From positions 15,562,175-15,626,174 of the forward strand of contig OZ037768.1 of NCBI GenBank assembly GCA_964035545.1: a DNA stretch of 64,000 nucleotides, in the 5' to 3' direction. The notes under the pieces are model-generated. The model searched no databases. It saw nothing but the letters and a program-made list of their open reading frames with translations, and had not been told where the DNA came from. Below are positions 1 to 11,395 of this stretch, in pieces (the stretch's first letter is position 1; the number at the start of each line of letters is the position of its first letter). Both the position numbers and the translations under genes were made by a program. This DNA comes from Bugula neritina. Its lineage: Eukaryota > Bryozoa > Gymnolaemata > Cheilostomatida > Bugulidae.

Positions 1-3000
1 TGTTCTCAACAGTGCCCAAATGTGCTAAAACATGCCCAAATGTGCTAAAACATGCCCGAATACACTGACTTGAGCCGAATGAGCTAATAGTAGCAATAAA
101 TGCCCAGAGGTTCCGAAACGTGCCCAATAGCGCTAATAGTAGAACAAGTGTGCTCAACAGTGCCCAAATGTCCTAAAACATGCACAAATGTGCTAAAACA
201 TGCCCAAATGTGCTAAATTGAGCTAAATATGCTAATATAACCAATAAGTGCCCAAAAGTTCTAAAATGGCCCAATAGTGCTATTAGTAGAACTAGTGTTC
301 TTAACAGTGCCCAAATGTCCTAAAACAATCCCCACTGTGCTAAAACATGCCCAAATGTGCTAACTTTAGCCAAATACATTTATAGCACCAATAATCGCCC
401 AGAGGTTCTGAATCGTGCCCAATAGTGCTAATAGTAGAACTAGTGTGCTTAACAGTGCCCAAATGTCCTGAACATGCCAAAACGTGCTAAATTGAGCAAA
501 ACATGCTGATAGTACCTATTAGTGCCCAGAATTTCTGAAACGTGCCCGATAGTGCTAAAACTAGAGCAAGTGTGCTCAACAGTGCCCAAATTAGCTAAAA
601 CATGCCCAAATGTACTAAATTGAGCCTAATTGGGTAATAGTACCAATAAGTGCTAAGAGGTTCTGAAATGTGCATAAGAGTGCTGATAGTAGAACTAGTG
701 TGCTTAACAGTGCCCAAATCTGCTAAAACATTCCCAAATGGGCTAAAACATGCCCAAATGTACTAAATTGAGCCAAATACACTAACAGCACCAATAAGCG
801 CCCAGAGGTTCTAAAACGTGCCCAATAGTGCTGATAGTAGAACAAGTGTGCTTAACAGCGCCCAAATGTGCTCAAACGTGCCCAAATGTGCTAAAATGGG
901 CCGAATATACTAATCGCACCAACAACCGCCAAGAGGTTCTGAAATGTGCATAAGAATGCTGATAGTAGAACTACTGTGCTTAACAGTGCCCAAATCTGTT
1001 AAAACTTTCCCAAATGGGCTAAAACATGCCCAAATGTACTAAATTGAGCCAAACATGCTAATAGTACCTATTTGTGCCCAGAAGTTTTGAACATGCCCAG
1101 TAGTGCTAAAACTAGAACAAGTGTGCTCAACAGTGCCCAATTGGGCTAAAACGTGCCCAAACGTACTAAATTGAGCGAAATATGATAATAGTACCAATAA
1201 GTGCCCAGAGTTTCTGAAATGTGCATAAGAATGCTGATAGTAGAACTACTGTGCTTAACAGTGCCCAAATCTGTTAAAACATTCCCAAATGGGCTAAAAC
1301 ATGCCCAAATTTACTAAATCGAGCCAAATATGCTAATGGTACTTTTTTGTGCCCCGAAGTTCTGAACGTGCCCAGTAGTGCTAAAACTAGAACAAGTGTG
1401 CTCAACAGTGCCCAATTGGGCTAAAACATGCCCAAATGTACTAAATTGAGCCAAATATGTTAATAGTACCAATAAGTGCCCAGAGGTTCTGAAACGTGGC
1501 CAATAGTGCCAATAGTAGTTCTGGTGTGCTTAAAGATGCCCAAATGTCCTAAAATATGCCAAAATGTGCGAAATTGAGCCAAACATGCTTACAGTACCTA
1601 TTAGTGCCCAGAAGTTCTGAAACTAGCCGTATAATGCTAAAACTAAAACAAGTGTTCTCAACAGTGCCCAAATGTGCTAAAAGGTGCCCAAATGTGCTAA
1701 AATATGCCCGAATACACTGACTTGAGCCGAATGAGCTAATAGTAGCAATAAATGCCCAGAGGTTCTGAAACGTGCCCAATAGCGCTAATAGTAGAAAAAG
1801 TGTGCTCAACAGTGCCCAAATGTCCTAAAACATGCACAAATGTGCTAAAACATGCCCAAATGTGCTAAATTGAGCTGAATATGCTAATATAACCAATAAG
1901 TGCCCAAAAGTTCTAAAATGGCCCAATAGTGCTATTAGTAGAACTAGTGTTCTTAACAGTGCCCAAATGTCCTAAAACAATCCCCACTGTGCTAAAACAT
2001 GCCCAAATGTGCTAAATTTAGCCAAATACATTTATAGCACCAATAATCGCCCAGAGGTTCTGAATCGTGCCCAATAGTGCTAATAGTCGAACTAGTGTGC
2101 TTAACAGTGCCCAAATATCCTAAAACATTCCCCACTCTGCTAAAACATGCCGAAATGTACTAAATTGAGCCTAATTGGGTAATAGTACCAATAAGTGCCC
2201 AGAGGTTCTGAAAGGTGCCCAATAGTACTGATAGTAGAACTTGTGCGCTTGACAGTGCACAAATGAGCTAAAACATTTCCAAATGTGCTAAATTGAGCTA
2301 AATATGTCAACAATACCAATAAGTGCCCATAGGTTCTGAAACGTGCCCAATAGTGCTGATAGTAGAACTGGTGTGCTTAACAGTGCCCAAATGTGCTAAA
2401 AGCTTTATCAATGTTTTAAAACATGCTAAAATGTATTAAAGTTAGCCAATTATGCTAATAACACCAATACGTGCCAAGAGGTTCTGAATCGTGCCCAATA
2501 GTGCTAATAGTAGAACTAGTGTGCTTAACAATGCCCAAGTCTGCTAAAACATTCCCAAATGGGCTAAAACATGCCCAAGGAAACTAGATTGATCCAAATA
2601 TGCTAATATTACCGATAAGTGCCCAGAGGTTATGATTTGGCCCAATAGTGCTAATAGTAGAATTAGTGTGCTTAACAGTGCCCAAATGTCCTAAAACATG
2701 CCCAAATGTCCTAAAACAAGCCCGAATGTACTGAAATGAGCCAAATCTGCTAATAGTACCAATAAATGCCCAGAGGTTCTGAAACGTGCCCAATAGTGCT
2801 AATAGTAGAACTAATGTGCTTAACAGTGCTCAAATGTCTTAAAACATGCCAAAATATGCTAATTTGAGCAAAACATGCTGATAGTACCTATTAGTGCCCA
2901 GAAATTCTGATACTTGCCCAATAGTGCTAAAACTAGAACAATTGTGCTCAACAGTGCCCAAATTTGCTAAAACATTCCCAAATGTACTAAATTGAGCCAA

Positions 3001-3777
3001 ATATGCTAATAGTACCTATTAGTGCCCAGTAGTTCTGATACGGCCCAATAGTGCCAAAACTAGAACAAGTGTGCTTAACAGTGCCAAAACCTGCTAAAAC
3101 ATGCCCAAATGTGCTAAAATGAGCCAATTGTGCTAATAGTACCTATTAGTGCCCAGGAGTTCTGATACAGCACAATAGTGCGAAAACTAGAACAAGTGTG
3201 CTTAACAGTGCCAAAACCTGCGAAAACATGCCCAAATGTGCTAAAATGAGCCAATTGTGCTAAGAGTACCTATTACTGCCCAGAAGTTCTGAAACATGCC
3301 CAGTAGTGCTGAAACTAGAACAAGTGTGCTCAACAGTGCCCAATTGGGGTAAAACGTGCCCAAATGTACTAAATTGAGCGAAATATTGTAATAGTACCAA
3401 TAAGTGCCCAGAGGTTCTGAAAGGTACCCAATCGTGCTAATAGTAGATCTAGTGTGCTTAAAAGTGCCCAAATGTCCTAAAACATGCCAAAATGTGCTAT
3501 ATTGAGCGAAATATGGTAATAGTACCAATAAGTGCCCAGAGGTTCTGAAAAGTGCCCAATAGTGCTGATAGTAGAACAAGTGTGCTCAACAGTGCCCAAA
3601 TGGGTTAAAACATTCCCAAATGTACTAAATTGAGCAAAACATGCTGATAGTACTTATTAGTGCCCAGAAGTACAGAAACGTGCCCAATAGTGCTAAAACT
3701 AGAACAAGTGTGCTCGACAGTGCCCAAATATCCTAAAACATTCCCAAATGTACTAAATTGAGCCAAATATGCTAATA
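1..3777. repeat. Satellite A array (decamer/20-bp subunits in ~127-149 bp higher-order units)
   Basis: The whole stretch consists of diverged subunits of the type GTGCCCAAAT-GTGCTAAAAC. About six or seven such 20-bp pieces make a larger unit that also holds a segment like AATAAGTGCCCAGAGGTTCTG. The marker AGAACTAGTGTGCTTAACAG recurs at roughly 286, 434, 564, 691 and 838, giving spacings of about 127-149 bp, so higher-order units vary by one subunit. Open frames on the minus strand here are by-products of the repeat and have no recognisable domain. No gene is supported in this stretch. Confidence 0.9.
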
Positions 3778-3782
3778 GTACC
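3778..3782. other. Target-site duplication GTACC, left copy (BEL/Pao)
   Basis: GTACC lies directly before the 5' LTR and again directly after the 3' LTR at 12194-12198. Uninterrupted satellite copies elsewhere read through this site as AGTACCTATTAG, which confirms insertion into satellite A. Confidence 0.92.
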
Positions 3783-4579
3783 TGTAGCAGTAGCTGGCAG
3801 CATGTTTACATGCACACTGTGTGTATGCGTGTTTCCTAGTCAATCGTCATAGCATATTAATAGCCCCTAAACAAAACAATAAATTCCTACAACTGCGCAG
3901 CAAAAGCCACAATCAATGAATCAAGTGTATTGCAAAAGCCTAAGACAACAAATCTGCCAAAATATTTCTGTTCCCTTATTTGGAATTACTTGGGGCTGGT
4001 GGTGCAATTTGGGTGACCAATGGGATCTGGAACACATCATTTTTGTTTATTTGTTTTTTGTGTATTATTCTGCTGCTGTTGGAAAGCATTGGTTATCCTG
4101 ATCAGTTTCAATTAGTAGAGCCAAAGAGCAAGTTATACTACTAATAATTTTACATTAAACAAGATACATATTACTAACTATTGAAACCTAAGAGCAGAAG
4201 CTGTATTATCAAGTTATCAGAGAAGCGCTAAAGGTTTGTCTGCTATTAATTTTTCTAATGTTGTAATATTAATACATTTAGCTTATATTATACGAAGTGG
4301 TTTATAGCTGACATTATTTTCAGTAAAGTATTATGCAGTAATATTTTGCTTACTTTAATCATTTTTATGTGTGTTATTTCCTTACAGTTCTTATTTTCTT
4401 GCACTTTATTTAGCTTTATATTGTGTGTATTTTATTTAGATTTCACGGTGTAGCTTTGTGAGCAAAAGTGTTATAAGTTGGAATAAAAACTAATAACTAC
4501 ACTCACAAGACATCAGTTGAATTCCTAAACCTACTCTGATAAGCTTGCGGTTACTAGCAGACCTAACAAAACTGCTACA
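3783..4579 (+). repeat. 5' LTR of the BEL/Pao element
   Basis: 797 bp, TGTAGCAG...CTGCTACA, nearly identical to 11396-12193. An AATAAA-type signal lies near 4480 in GGAATAAAAACT. I do not see a clear TGG-type primer binding site directly after the LTR end; the following bases are GTGAAATCTTTAAC. Confidence 0.93.
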
Positions 4580-4597
4580 GTGAAATCTTTAACAAAG

Positions 4598-4801
4598 TCC
4601 AGAAAGAGACACCTTGTGACGCCCCGTAGAGCCACACCTGAAATATAGTCCAGAAAGAGACACCTTGTGACGCCCCGTAGAGCCACACCTGAAATATAGT
4701 CCAGAAAGAGACACCTTGTGACGCCCCGTAGAGCCACACCTCAAATAAAGTCCAGAAAGAGACACCTTGTGACGCCCCGTAGAGCCACACCTAAAACAAT
4801 C
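4598..4801 (+). repeat. Four tandem 51-bp repeats in the BEL leader
   Basis: A 51-bp unit starting TCCAGAAAGAGACACC and containing GACGCCCCGTAGAGCC is repeated four times from 4598, 4649, 4700 and 4751; the last copy decays at its end. Copies are almost identical. Because 51 is a multiple of three, the minus strand shows a repetitive open frame, which I regard as incidental. The position, 18 bp after the LTR, is where packaging or primer-binding signals normally lie, but no function is shown. Confidence 0.9.
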
Positions 4802-5387
4802 ATCTGAAGGGACAACTCCTGAAGCTCAATAAAGCTATAATAGTACAGGAGGGTACTAGAAGACAAGTACATCTGTGCATTTTAATGACATATTTACCAC
4901 AAAAGCTTTAACTTTATATTCATTTCTTGTGCAAATTGCAATTTTAATTATATGAGGAGTATTGTAACAGTGAATGTTATCTCTTCATGAAAATATCTAG
5001 AATATTTACTATTTCTGGTATTATTTGAACTTTTAAAAAGTTTTTTGTGTTTGTAAAGCTAATTAGGAATCAGTGTTTCCAACAAAGCAGCACTAATTAG
5101 TGTGGGTGGAGGTAATGATAAGTGTTCCTGCATCCTATTGGTGGTTTGAATTGTTCATTAGCTTCCATTGGTCCATTGTGGGATTGACCCAGTTGTGTGG
5201 CAGAAACCCACTCTGCAGTTGTCAGGCTTGCTAGCCTAGCACGTAATTAATTATCAAAACAAACAATCAAGTTGAGGTTGAGGTTATATATACGGCCTGA
5301 TCTACTGCCAATTTATTGCACATAGCAGCACATTAGTTTTATAGTGAACGGTATTTGTAAGTTTTTGCTGTAATCAAAATTAATTAA
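4802..5387 (+). other. Untranslated leader between LTR repeats and BEL gag-pol
   Basis: 586 bp of AT-rich DNA with no convincing gene. It contains TATATATA at 5285-5292, about 95 bp before the gag-pol ATG, and an inverted CCAAT (ATTGG) at about 5139-5143. These could form an internal promoter, but plain base composition can also explain them. Confidence 0.5.
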
Positions 5388-8300
5388 ATGGCCAAAGCGA
5401 ATGTTAGCCTGCTTGATCTAGATGACTATTCTGACAAGAATCTAGCAGCTCCGTTAATACAACCAGTTAGCAACAAATCATGTACTAGCAATGCAAAAGG
5501 TGAAATTGTGGCGCCAACCAAAACAAGGCCTGTACGCACAATCAAAGTTTCAAATCTTGGCAAAGAGAGCCAGAAAAATGAGCTGGCATTTTCACTATAT
5601 GCTGCTATAAACAGAGAGCTTCGTGCTGTTGATGTTATTTTTAAAAGATGCCGTAATGATGTTTATATGTTAGATACTCTTGATACTTGTGTTGCTGAAA
5701 TAGAAACAAAAGCTGAGTCTATTACATCTGATTATGCTAAACTTCTGCAATTATCTGACAATAAAGTGGAAACAAAAATAGAAAAACACTTTGAGTCTTT
5801 TATTGGGGAAGTCGGTAAAATTACAAAAAAGATTCTAGAGATACGACAAGGTATGGCTATCCAAGAGGAGAAATGCAAGGAACAGGAAGAGCTAGCAAGT
5901 AAGCAGAAATTATTGGAAGATAAGCAGCGCAAGTTTGAAGAGTATCTGGCTGAGAGAGAAAAGGTTCAACTGGTAGAAGAACAAGCCCAGCAACTACAAA
6001 TGGCCGCTGCGGAATCCACACCACTGAACAGAAACTCAGTGAGAGATGAGAAGAATTTAGAAGTGCACGTGATCAGAACTAACCCGATAGACTTGTGGTC
6101 TGCCCCCACAACACCCCCAAACACTGATGTTAAACCCCGGGACAATCTTCAATACTTAAGTGGCAATGAGAAAGCAAATCACGCATTCAAAACCAGCCAG
6201 TCAAGTGATGATTCTATCCGCCAACTCACCAATAAAATTGCTCAAGGAATCAAACTTACAAGGAAAGCAGATATTGAACCAGATATCTTCAAGGGCAACA
6301 CTTTAGAGTTTGATGATTGGGAATGCGATTTTGACAGCTACTTAACATCCATGGGCATAGAGGAAGGACTAGAAAGGTTGAGATACCTGAAGAAATATGT
6401 AGACGGCCCTGCAAAAGAATGTATTAGCGGACATTTTCTAATACGAACAGAGCATAGCTACTACAAAGCACGTCAGAAGCTGTCCTCAAGATATGGTAAC
6501 AAACTCGACGTAGCTCGATCAATGAAAAACGCACTAGATAGCTGGAAGAAGATTGCAACAGATGATCACCAAGCCCTTCAAAAGTATGCGGATTACTTGG
6601 AGAGCTGCAGAAACGCTATGAGCTCAGTATCAAGGCTAACTAGCCTTGATGATGAGCATACTAATGAGAAACTTGCAAGAGTACTACCCGATTGGGCACA
6701 TAAAAAGTGGGTAGCCGTGGTGCACCGCCTTCAAAAAACAGAAATGCGATACCCCAAATTTTCCGAGTTCTCTTTATTCGTGGATGACTTAGCAGAGATG
6801 TGTTCTCTACCGTTGATGCAAAACACTGAAAGAAATGAGAAAAGAAGACCAAATACAAAATCATTCATGACTAACACAGCAAGCGCCCAGGAACCACGAA
6901 AGTGCCTGTACTGTCACCAAAAGGGTCATATCATGACTGAGTGTTTCAAGCTATGCGAGAAACCCTACAGCCAACGCATGAAATTTGTAACAAGTGAAAT
7001 GCTGTGCTACATCTGTGCCCGGCCTGGCCATATGGCTACCAATTGTTTCTACAATGACAAGCAGATCTGCAGAAAGTGTAAAAGGCCTGGTCATGCTACA
7101 TGCCTACACAAAACAAAAGAAGACTGGAATGAAGAGAACCAAGGAACAAAGCATGAAAGGCCTAGAAAATACGCCTCTCAACAGCCATCATCAATGCAGC
7201 AGAGTGGTGAACACGAGATGAAAAGGAGTGACATCCAAGTCGCACCATCTAACTGTTTAACTACTCAGACTTCTAACATGATTACAAGTGCAGCAGAATG
7301 GCCTGACAGTCGATCGCCACCTTCAGCACAAGACAATAAAGATCAAACCAAACTCTCAAGTAAAAACACAAGAACGCCTTCACATAACAAGATCTTCAAC
7401 ATGGGGATGCCTGTGTATGTGTCAACCACTGCTAATCCTAAAGCCAAGATTCTAGTGTATGCATTTCTTGACTCTGCATCAGACCACTCTTACATAACAA
7501 AAGACTTAGCCAAAAAGCTGAAACCACGACAGCTTGGAAGAAAATCGGTTGAAGTAGAAACGATGATTGGTGAAGTTCAAAAGGAGGAAGTCAACATTTT
7601 TGGCGATATGCTAATCAAAGGATATTACGGCGGTGAAGTAGCTCTTTCATCTGCCTATGAATGGAACGAAACACCCAACTCCACTGGAGAATTTGCTAAT
7701 CACACGAACATACTACAGCAACCGCACCTCAGCCACTTGGCCAGTAAATTGGCACCCCCAATGAACATACCAGTAGGTCTCTTGATTGGCGCCAACTGTA
7801 CAATGGCCTCATTTCCATTGGAAGCTGTGAAAGGGGATGGTAACATGCCATACGCCCTTCGAACGGAGCTTGGATGGGCTGTGTTTGGTGTCGCGAAAAG
7901 CTCACACACCAAACAAAAGGTTCATGCAACTTGTCTTACTTTTGACGATAATGATGACAGCTGTTTGCTCTCACAAGAAGACTACAAGTTTGTTGAGATA
8001 TTGGACAGTCAAACAACCATTAGTGAAAGCGGCAACTATATGATGCCATTGCCATTTAAGGAGCGCCCGACCCTGCCAAATAACTTTCAACAGGCAAAGA
8101 GAAGGCTAGAGGGCCTAGAGAAGCGTTTTATGAAAGACCCTGAACTAAAAACCGATTATGAAAAGTTTATGAATGAGTTACTGGAACAAGATCTTGCTGA
8201 GCCAGTAGATGATAACAGTGGAGCAAATGGGGAAAGGTGGTACATACCACATTTTGCAGTGAAGCATCCCCAGAAGAATAAATTGAGGGTGGTGTTTGAC

Positions 8301-10655
8301 TGTAAGGCCTCCTACCAGGGCACATCCTTGAATGACCATCTCCTGCAAGGCCCTGACCACATGAACTCCCTTGTAGGAATACTGTGCCGTTTTAGGAGAG
8401 AGTCTATAGCAATCAGTTGTGACATACAGCAAATGTTCTATAACTTTCTTGTCACATCCGATGACAGAGATTATCTCCGGTTCATTTGGCATGACCAACA
8501 TGGCCAACATCAAACCTTCAGAATGAAGGTGCATCTTTTCGGTGCAAAGTCCTCCCCTGGTGTTGCAACATATGGCTTGAGAAAAATCGCACAGGACCAC
8601 AGCTCTGTTTCCAATGCGGCCACAATGTTCATCAATCGTGACTTTTACGTCGATGATGGTATCACCAGTGTTGCCTCAGAAGGCGAAGCCATTGCTCTTA
8701 TAAATGCGGCTCGTGACATCTGCAGCAAGGGAAACTTGCGCTTACATAAGTTTGCATCTAACAGTGCAGAAGTTCTAGCTGCACTGCCAGAGTCTGAAAG
8801 ATCTGTTCAGAACAAAGAGTTAATGGAGTTACTACCTGAACAACGCACCTTGGGTTTACAATGGGCCATGGAATCAGACACGTTCAAGTTTATCAATCAA
8901 ATCCAGAACAGACAAAATACTAGACGGGGAATTTTATCAACAGTCAGTCAGTTATATGATCCATTAGGATTCCTGGCTCCATACACACTCCTAGGAAAAA
9001 ATATACTACAGCAGGTCAACAAGGCCAATCTGGATTGGGACGATCCAATTCCTGATACCTTAGCCGACAAATGGAGCAGCTGGATAGATCAGCTACCAGC
9101 CTTAGAACAAATCAGCATTCCAAGATGCTTGAAACCGAAGAATTACGGAGAAGTTGTAAGGCGTGAATTACACAACTTTTGCGATGCCAGTGAAGATGGA
9201 ATTGGTGCGTGCTCATACATACGCCAAACCAACAACAAAGGCAATGTGCAAGTCTCATTCTTGATAGGAAAGTCAAGAGTAATGCCATCTAAAGGACTTT
9301 TCACAATGCCTTGCTTAGAGCTTATGGGTGCTGTAATGGCTACTCATCTGAGTAAGATGCTTCACAAGGAGCTAGATATGAAGTTTGATGCAGAGTATTT
9401 TTGGTCAGACTCAGAAATTGTGTTAGGATGGATAGCCAACACCACGAAGAAATATCATCCTTTTGTCCACAATCGAGTACGGGCTATTACATCCACCACA
9501 GAAGAAAAGCAGTGGTACCATGTGCCTGGACCTTTAAATCCAGCCGACATCGCTTCTCGGGGTAAACCCTGCGATCAACTCTCCAATACAAGCTGGTTCT
9601 CAGGACCAGGCTTTCTCAAGGAGCCTACAATCACCCTTTTAAACCAAGAGCAAAATTTCATAAACAACCTTGATCCCCAAGATCCCGAGATAAAGAAAGC
9701 GAAAGTTATGCAAACCGCTATCAGACCAACTGGCATTATTGACAAATTTCTCAAGTTTTCCACCTGGTCAAAGCTTGTACGCTCTATCACAGTCATCCGA
9801 AGCATTCACCGCAATGAAAAGAAGACCTGGTGTGTTAAACAATGTTCTGCAGAGAGTCTCCATGAAGCTGAGACGAGAATTATCTCAGCCGTCCAGCAGA
9901 GCCACTACAAAGAGGACTACAGTACAGTAAAGCAAGGACAGCAATTGTCAAAATCTAAACCTCTTGCTAAACTTAACCCATTCATTGATGGAGCCGGCAT
10001 TATGCGTGTAGGTGGGAGGTTGCAGAGATCACAGGTGCTCAGCTATGAAGAGAAGCACCCCATAATTCTCCCTCGTGATGCACATGTAACGTCTCTAATA
10101 GTCCGGCACTATCACAACAGCATTTATCACCTAGGGAGAACATCTACACTAAGTGCAATTAGAACTGCAGGGTACTGGATTGTCGGAGCCACAAGACTTG
10201 TGAAGTCTATGTTGAGCAAATGCGTCACCTGCAACAGGCTGCGTGGCAAGCCTATTACCCAAATCATGTCAATGCTACCCACAGAAAGACTAAATCCAAC
10301 ACCACCATTTACAAAAATAGGCATAGACTGCTTCGGACCCTTTACCGTTAAAGACAGGCGGTCAGAAGTAAAAAGATGGGGCCTTCTTGTCACGTGCATG
10401 TACTCCCGAGGTGTGCATATAGAGTTGTTGCCGGATATGACAACAGATTCATTTCTGAATGCTTTAAGAACACTGATCTGCATCAGAGGAGCAATAAATA
10501 TGATTTACTGTGACAGAGGGACCAACTTTGTTGGAGCCGACAACGAGCTCACAAGAGAACTCCATGCAATGGAGTTCTCTTGTGAGCTCGTTGTTCCAGT
10601 TCAACGCGCCACATTCGAGCCATGCTGGGGGTGTTTGGGAACGCCAAATTCGTAG
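5388..10655 (+). CDS. BEL/Pao gag-pol polyprotein, frame-disrupted in integrase
   Basis: The 1,755-codon frame starts at an ATG. Residues ~130-205 are a Glu/Lys/Gln-rich probable coiled coil. A DUF1759-like gag domain follows (~295-400). Three zinc knuckles start at residues ~506, 540 and 561 (CX2CX4HX4C; the third is a shorter variant). The aspartic protease-like (DUF1758) segment has DSAS at ~695. The reverse transcriptase carries YVDD at 1087-1090. RNase H begins near FCDAS (~1265). The integrase has an HHCC-type zinc segment (~1573-1616) and catalytic Asp at ~1647 and ~1709. The catalytic Glu is not in this frame: after the palindrome at 10540-10594 the frame is wrong and stops at 10653-10655. 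The protein would make the capsid-like particle and copy and integrate the element. Domain calls come from motifs, not a search. Confidence 0.92.
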   Translation: MAKANVSLLDLDDYSDKNLAAPLIQPVSNKSCTSNAKGEIVAPTKTRPVRTIKVSNLGKESQKNELAFSLYAAINRELRAVDVIFKRCRNDVYMLDTLDTCVAEIETKAESITSDYAKLLQLSDNKVETKIEKHFESFIGEVGKITKKILEIRQGMAIQEEKCKEQEELASKQKLLEDKQRKFEEYLAEREKVQLVEEQAQQLQMAAAESTPLNRNSVRDEKNLEVHVIRTNPIDLWSAPTTPPNTDVKPRDNLQYLSGNEKANHAFKTSQSSDDSIRQLTNKIAQGIKLTRKADIEPDIFKGNTLEFDDWECDFDSYLTSMGIEEGLERLRYLKKYVDGPAKECISGHFLIRTEHSYYKARQKLSSRYGNKLDVARSMKNALDSWKKIATDDHQALQKYADYLESCRNAMSSVSRLTSLDDEHTNEKLARVLPDWAHKKWVAVVHRLQKTEMRYPKFSEFSLFVDDLAEMCSLPLMQNTERNEKRRPNTKSFMTNTASAQEPRKCLYCHQKGHIMTECFKLCEKPYSQRMKFVTSEMLCYICARPGHMATNCFYNDKQICRKCKRPGHATCLHKTKEDWNEENQGTKHERPRKYASQQPSSMQQSGEHEMKRSDIQVAPSNCLTTQTSNMITSAAEWPDSRSPPSAQDNKDQTKLSSKNTRTPSHNKIFNMGMPVYVSTTANPKAKILVYAFLDSASDHSYITKDLAKKLKPRQLGRKSVEVETMIGEVQKEEVNIFGDMLIKGYYGGEVALSSAYEWNETPNSTGEFANHTNILQQPHLSHLASKLAPPMNIPVGLLIGANCTMASFPLEAVKGDGNMPYALRTELGWAVFGVAKSSHTKQKVHATCLTFDDNDDSCLLSQEDYKFVEILDSQTTISESGNYMMPLPFKERPTLPNNFQQAKRRLEGLEKRFMKDPELKTDYEKFMNELLEQDLAEPVDDNSGANGERWYIPHFAVKHPQKNKLRVVFDCKASYQGTSLNDHLLQGPDHMNSLVGILCRFRRESIAISCDIQQMFYNFLVTSDDRDYLRFIWHDQHGQHQTFRMKVHLFGAKSSPGVATYGLRKIAQDHSSVSNAATMFINRDFYVDDGITSVASEGEAIALINAARDICSKGNLRLHKFASNSAEVLAALPESERSVQNKELMELLPEQRTLGLQWAMESDTFKFINQIQNRQNTRRGILSTVSQLYDPLGFLAPYTLLGKNILQQVNKANLDWDDPIPDTLADKWSSWIDQLPALEQISIPRCLKPKNYGEVVRRELHNFCDASEDGIGACSYIRQTNNKGNVQVSFLIGKSRVMPSKGLFTMPCLELMGAVMATHLSKMLHKELDMKFDAEYFWSDSEIVLGWIANTTKKYHPFVHNRVRAITSTTEEKQWYHVPGPLNPADIASRGKPCDQLSNTSWFSGPGFLKEPTITLLNQEQNFINNLDPQDPEIKKAKVMQTAIRPTGIIDKFLKFSTWSKLVRSITVIRSIHRNEKKTWCVKQCSAESLHEAETRIISAVQQSHYKEDYSTVKQGQQLSKSKPLAKLNPFIDGAGIMRVGGRLQRSQVLSYEEKHPIILPRDAHVTSLIVRHYHNSIYHLGRTSTLSAIRTAGYWIVGATRLVKSMLSKCVTCNRLRGKPITQIMSMLPTERLNPTPPFTKIGIDCFGPFTVKDRRSEVKRWGLLVTCMYSRGVHIELLPDMTTDSFLNALRTLICIRGAINMIYCDRGTNFVGADNELTRELHAMEFSCELVVPVQRATFEPCWGCLGTPNS
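10540..10594. repeat. Perfect 26-bp fold-back palindrome inside BEL integrase
   Basis: Bases 10540-10565 are the exact reverse complement of 10569-10594, separated by the 3-nt spacer GCA. The left arm encodes normal integrase (NELTRELHAM), while the right arm is simply its complement. The segment that BEL integrases normally have between the second Asp and the W/F-FN motif is absent here, so the copy of the left arm replaces coding sequence rather than adding to it. Confidence 0.95.
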
Positions 10656-11193
10656 TGTGCGATCTGTATTGGAAGGTATGAAATCTACAGGTAAGTACAA
10701 CAGGCTGGATACACTGGGGCTCCGTACTGCCTTCTATGAGGCAATGGCTACGGTCAATAGCCGACCATTGGCGATAAACAGCTTGAACGACCCTGAGGCA
10801 CCTATACTCACTCCAAATCATCTATTCACATCAAAATCAAGACAGATAGGACCCCCACCAGGAAAATTTGAGACCACCGAGATCTATGGAAGAAAAATGT
10901 GGAGAAAGGCTCAACAGTTTGCTGAAGAATTCTGGAGACTATGGAAAGTTGAATACATGCAGCAGATTACAAAGCGACAAAGGTGGGAGAACCAAACACG
11001 TGATGTTCATACAGGAGATCTAGTCATGCTTATAGAAGAGAACGTATTGCGAAATGAATGGCCCTATGGATTGGTCAAGGAAACGTTGAGAAGTGCTGAT
11101 GGCAGGGTCAGAAGAGTGAAAGTAAAGACTAACGCTGGGACAACACTAGAGCGTCCGATACAGAAGCTAGTGCTGCTACAGGAGCAAGAGTAA
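10595..11193 (+). pseudogene. 3' part of BEL integrase plus C-terminal DUF5641-like domain, out of frame
   Basis: This frame is open from 10510 but is true BEL coding sequence only after the palindrome. It resumes with FNAPHSSHAGGVWERQ, which holds the catalytic Glu at 10639-10641. It ends with a basic, beta-rich segment (GDLVMLIEENVLRNEWPYGLV...) that resembles the DUF5641 tail of BEL integrases. The previous frame ends at 10655, so the two parts are not joined in the genome as it stands. The stop is TAA at 11191-11193. Confidence 0.88.
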
Positions 11194-11395
11194 TTATAGT
11201 AGCTAGCGACATCCAACTGCCACTGTACGAGGATTACAGTGCATAGTTATAATATCCATATTTTATAATAGCCATTATATAGTTTTGTCATTTTTATAAA
11301 AAAAAAAATAATAATAAAAAAAATATAAATAAATAAATAAAAGCTAAAATAAAATTGTAAATTCTCTTTTAATTTTTGTAAAATTAAGGTGGGAG
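11194..11395 (+). other. BEL 3' untranslated segment and polypurine tract
   Basis: An A-rich low-complexity tract at about 11298-11344 is followed by AAGGTGGGAG (11386-11395) abutting the 3' LTR, the expected place and composition of the plus-strand primer. Confidence 0.75.

Noticed and set aside
1549-3579. Minus-strand frames with FGHLLGHLGT-type repeats in satellite A
   Set aside because: Same reason: repeat-derived, in several phases, with no domain.
3916-4101. 61-codon plus-strand frame in the BEL 5' LTR
   Set aside because: It lies wholly inside the LTR, has no domain, and LTRs are not expected to code.
4580-4597. BEL primer binding site directly after the 5' LTR
   Set aside because: GTGAAATCTTTAAC does not begin with TGG and matches no tRNA 3' end that I know; left unassigned.
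4531-4790. Minus-strand frame with repeated 17-residue units
   Set aside because: It is the 51-bp tandem repeat read on the opposite strand of a retrotransposon leader.
4598-4801. CRISPR-like array
   Set aside because: Repeats are directly adjacent without spacers, inside an LTR retrotransposon of an animal genome.
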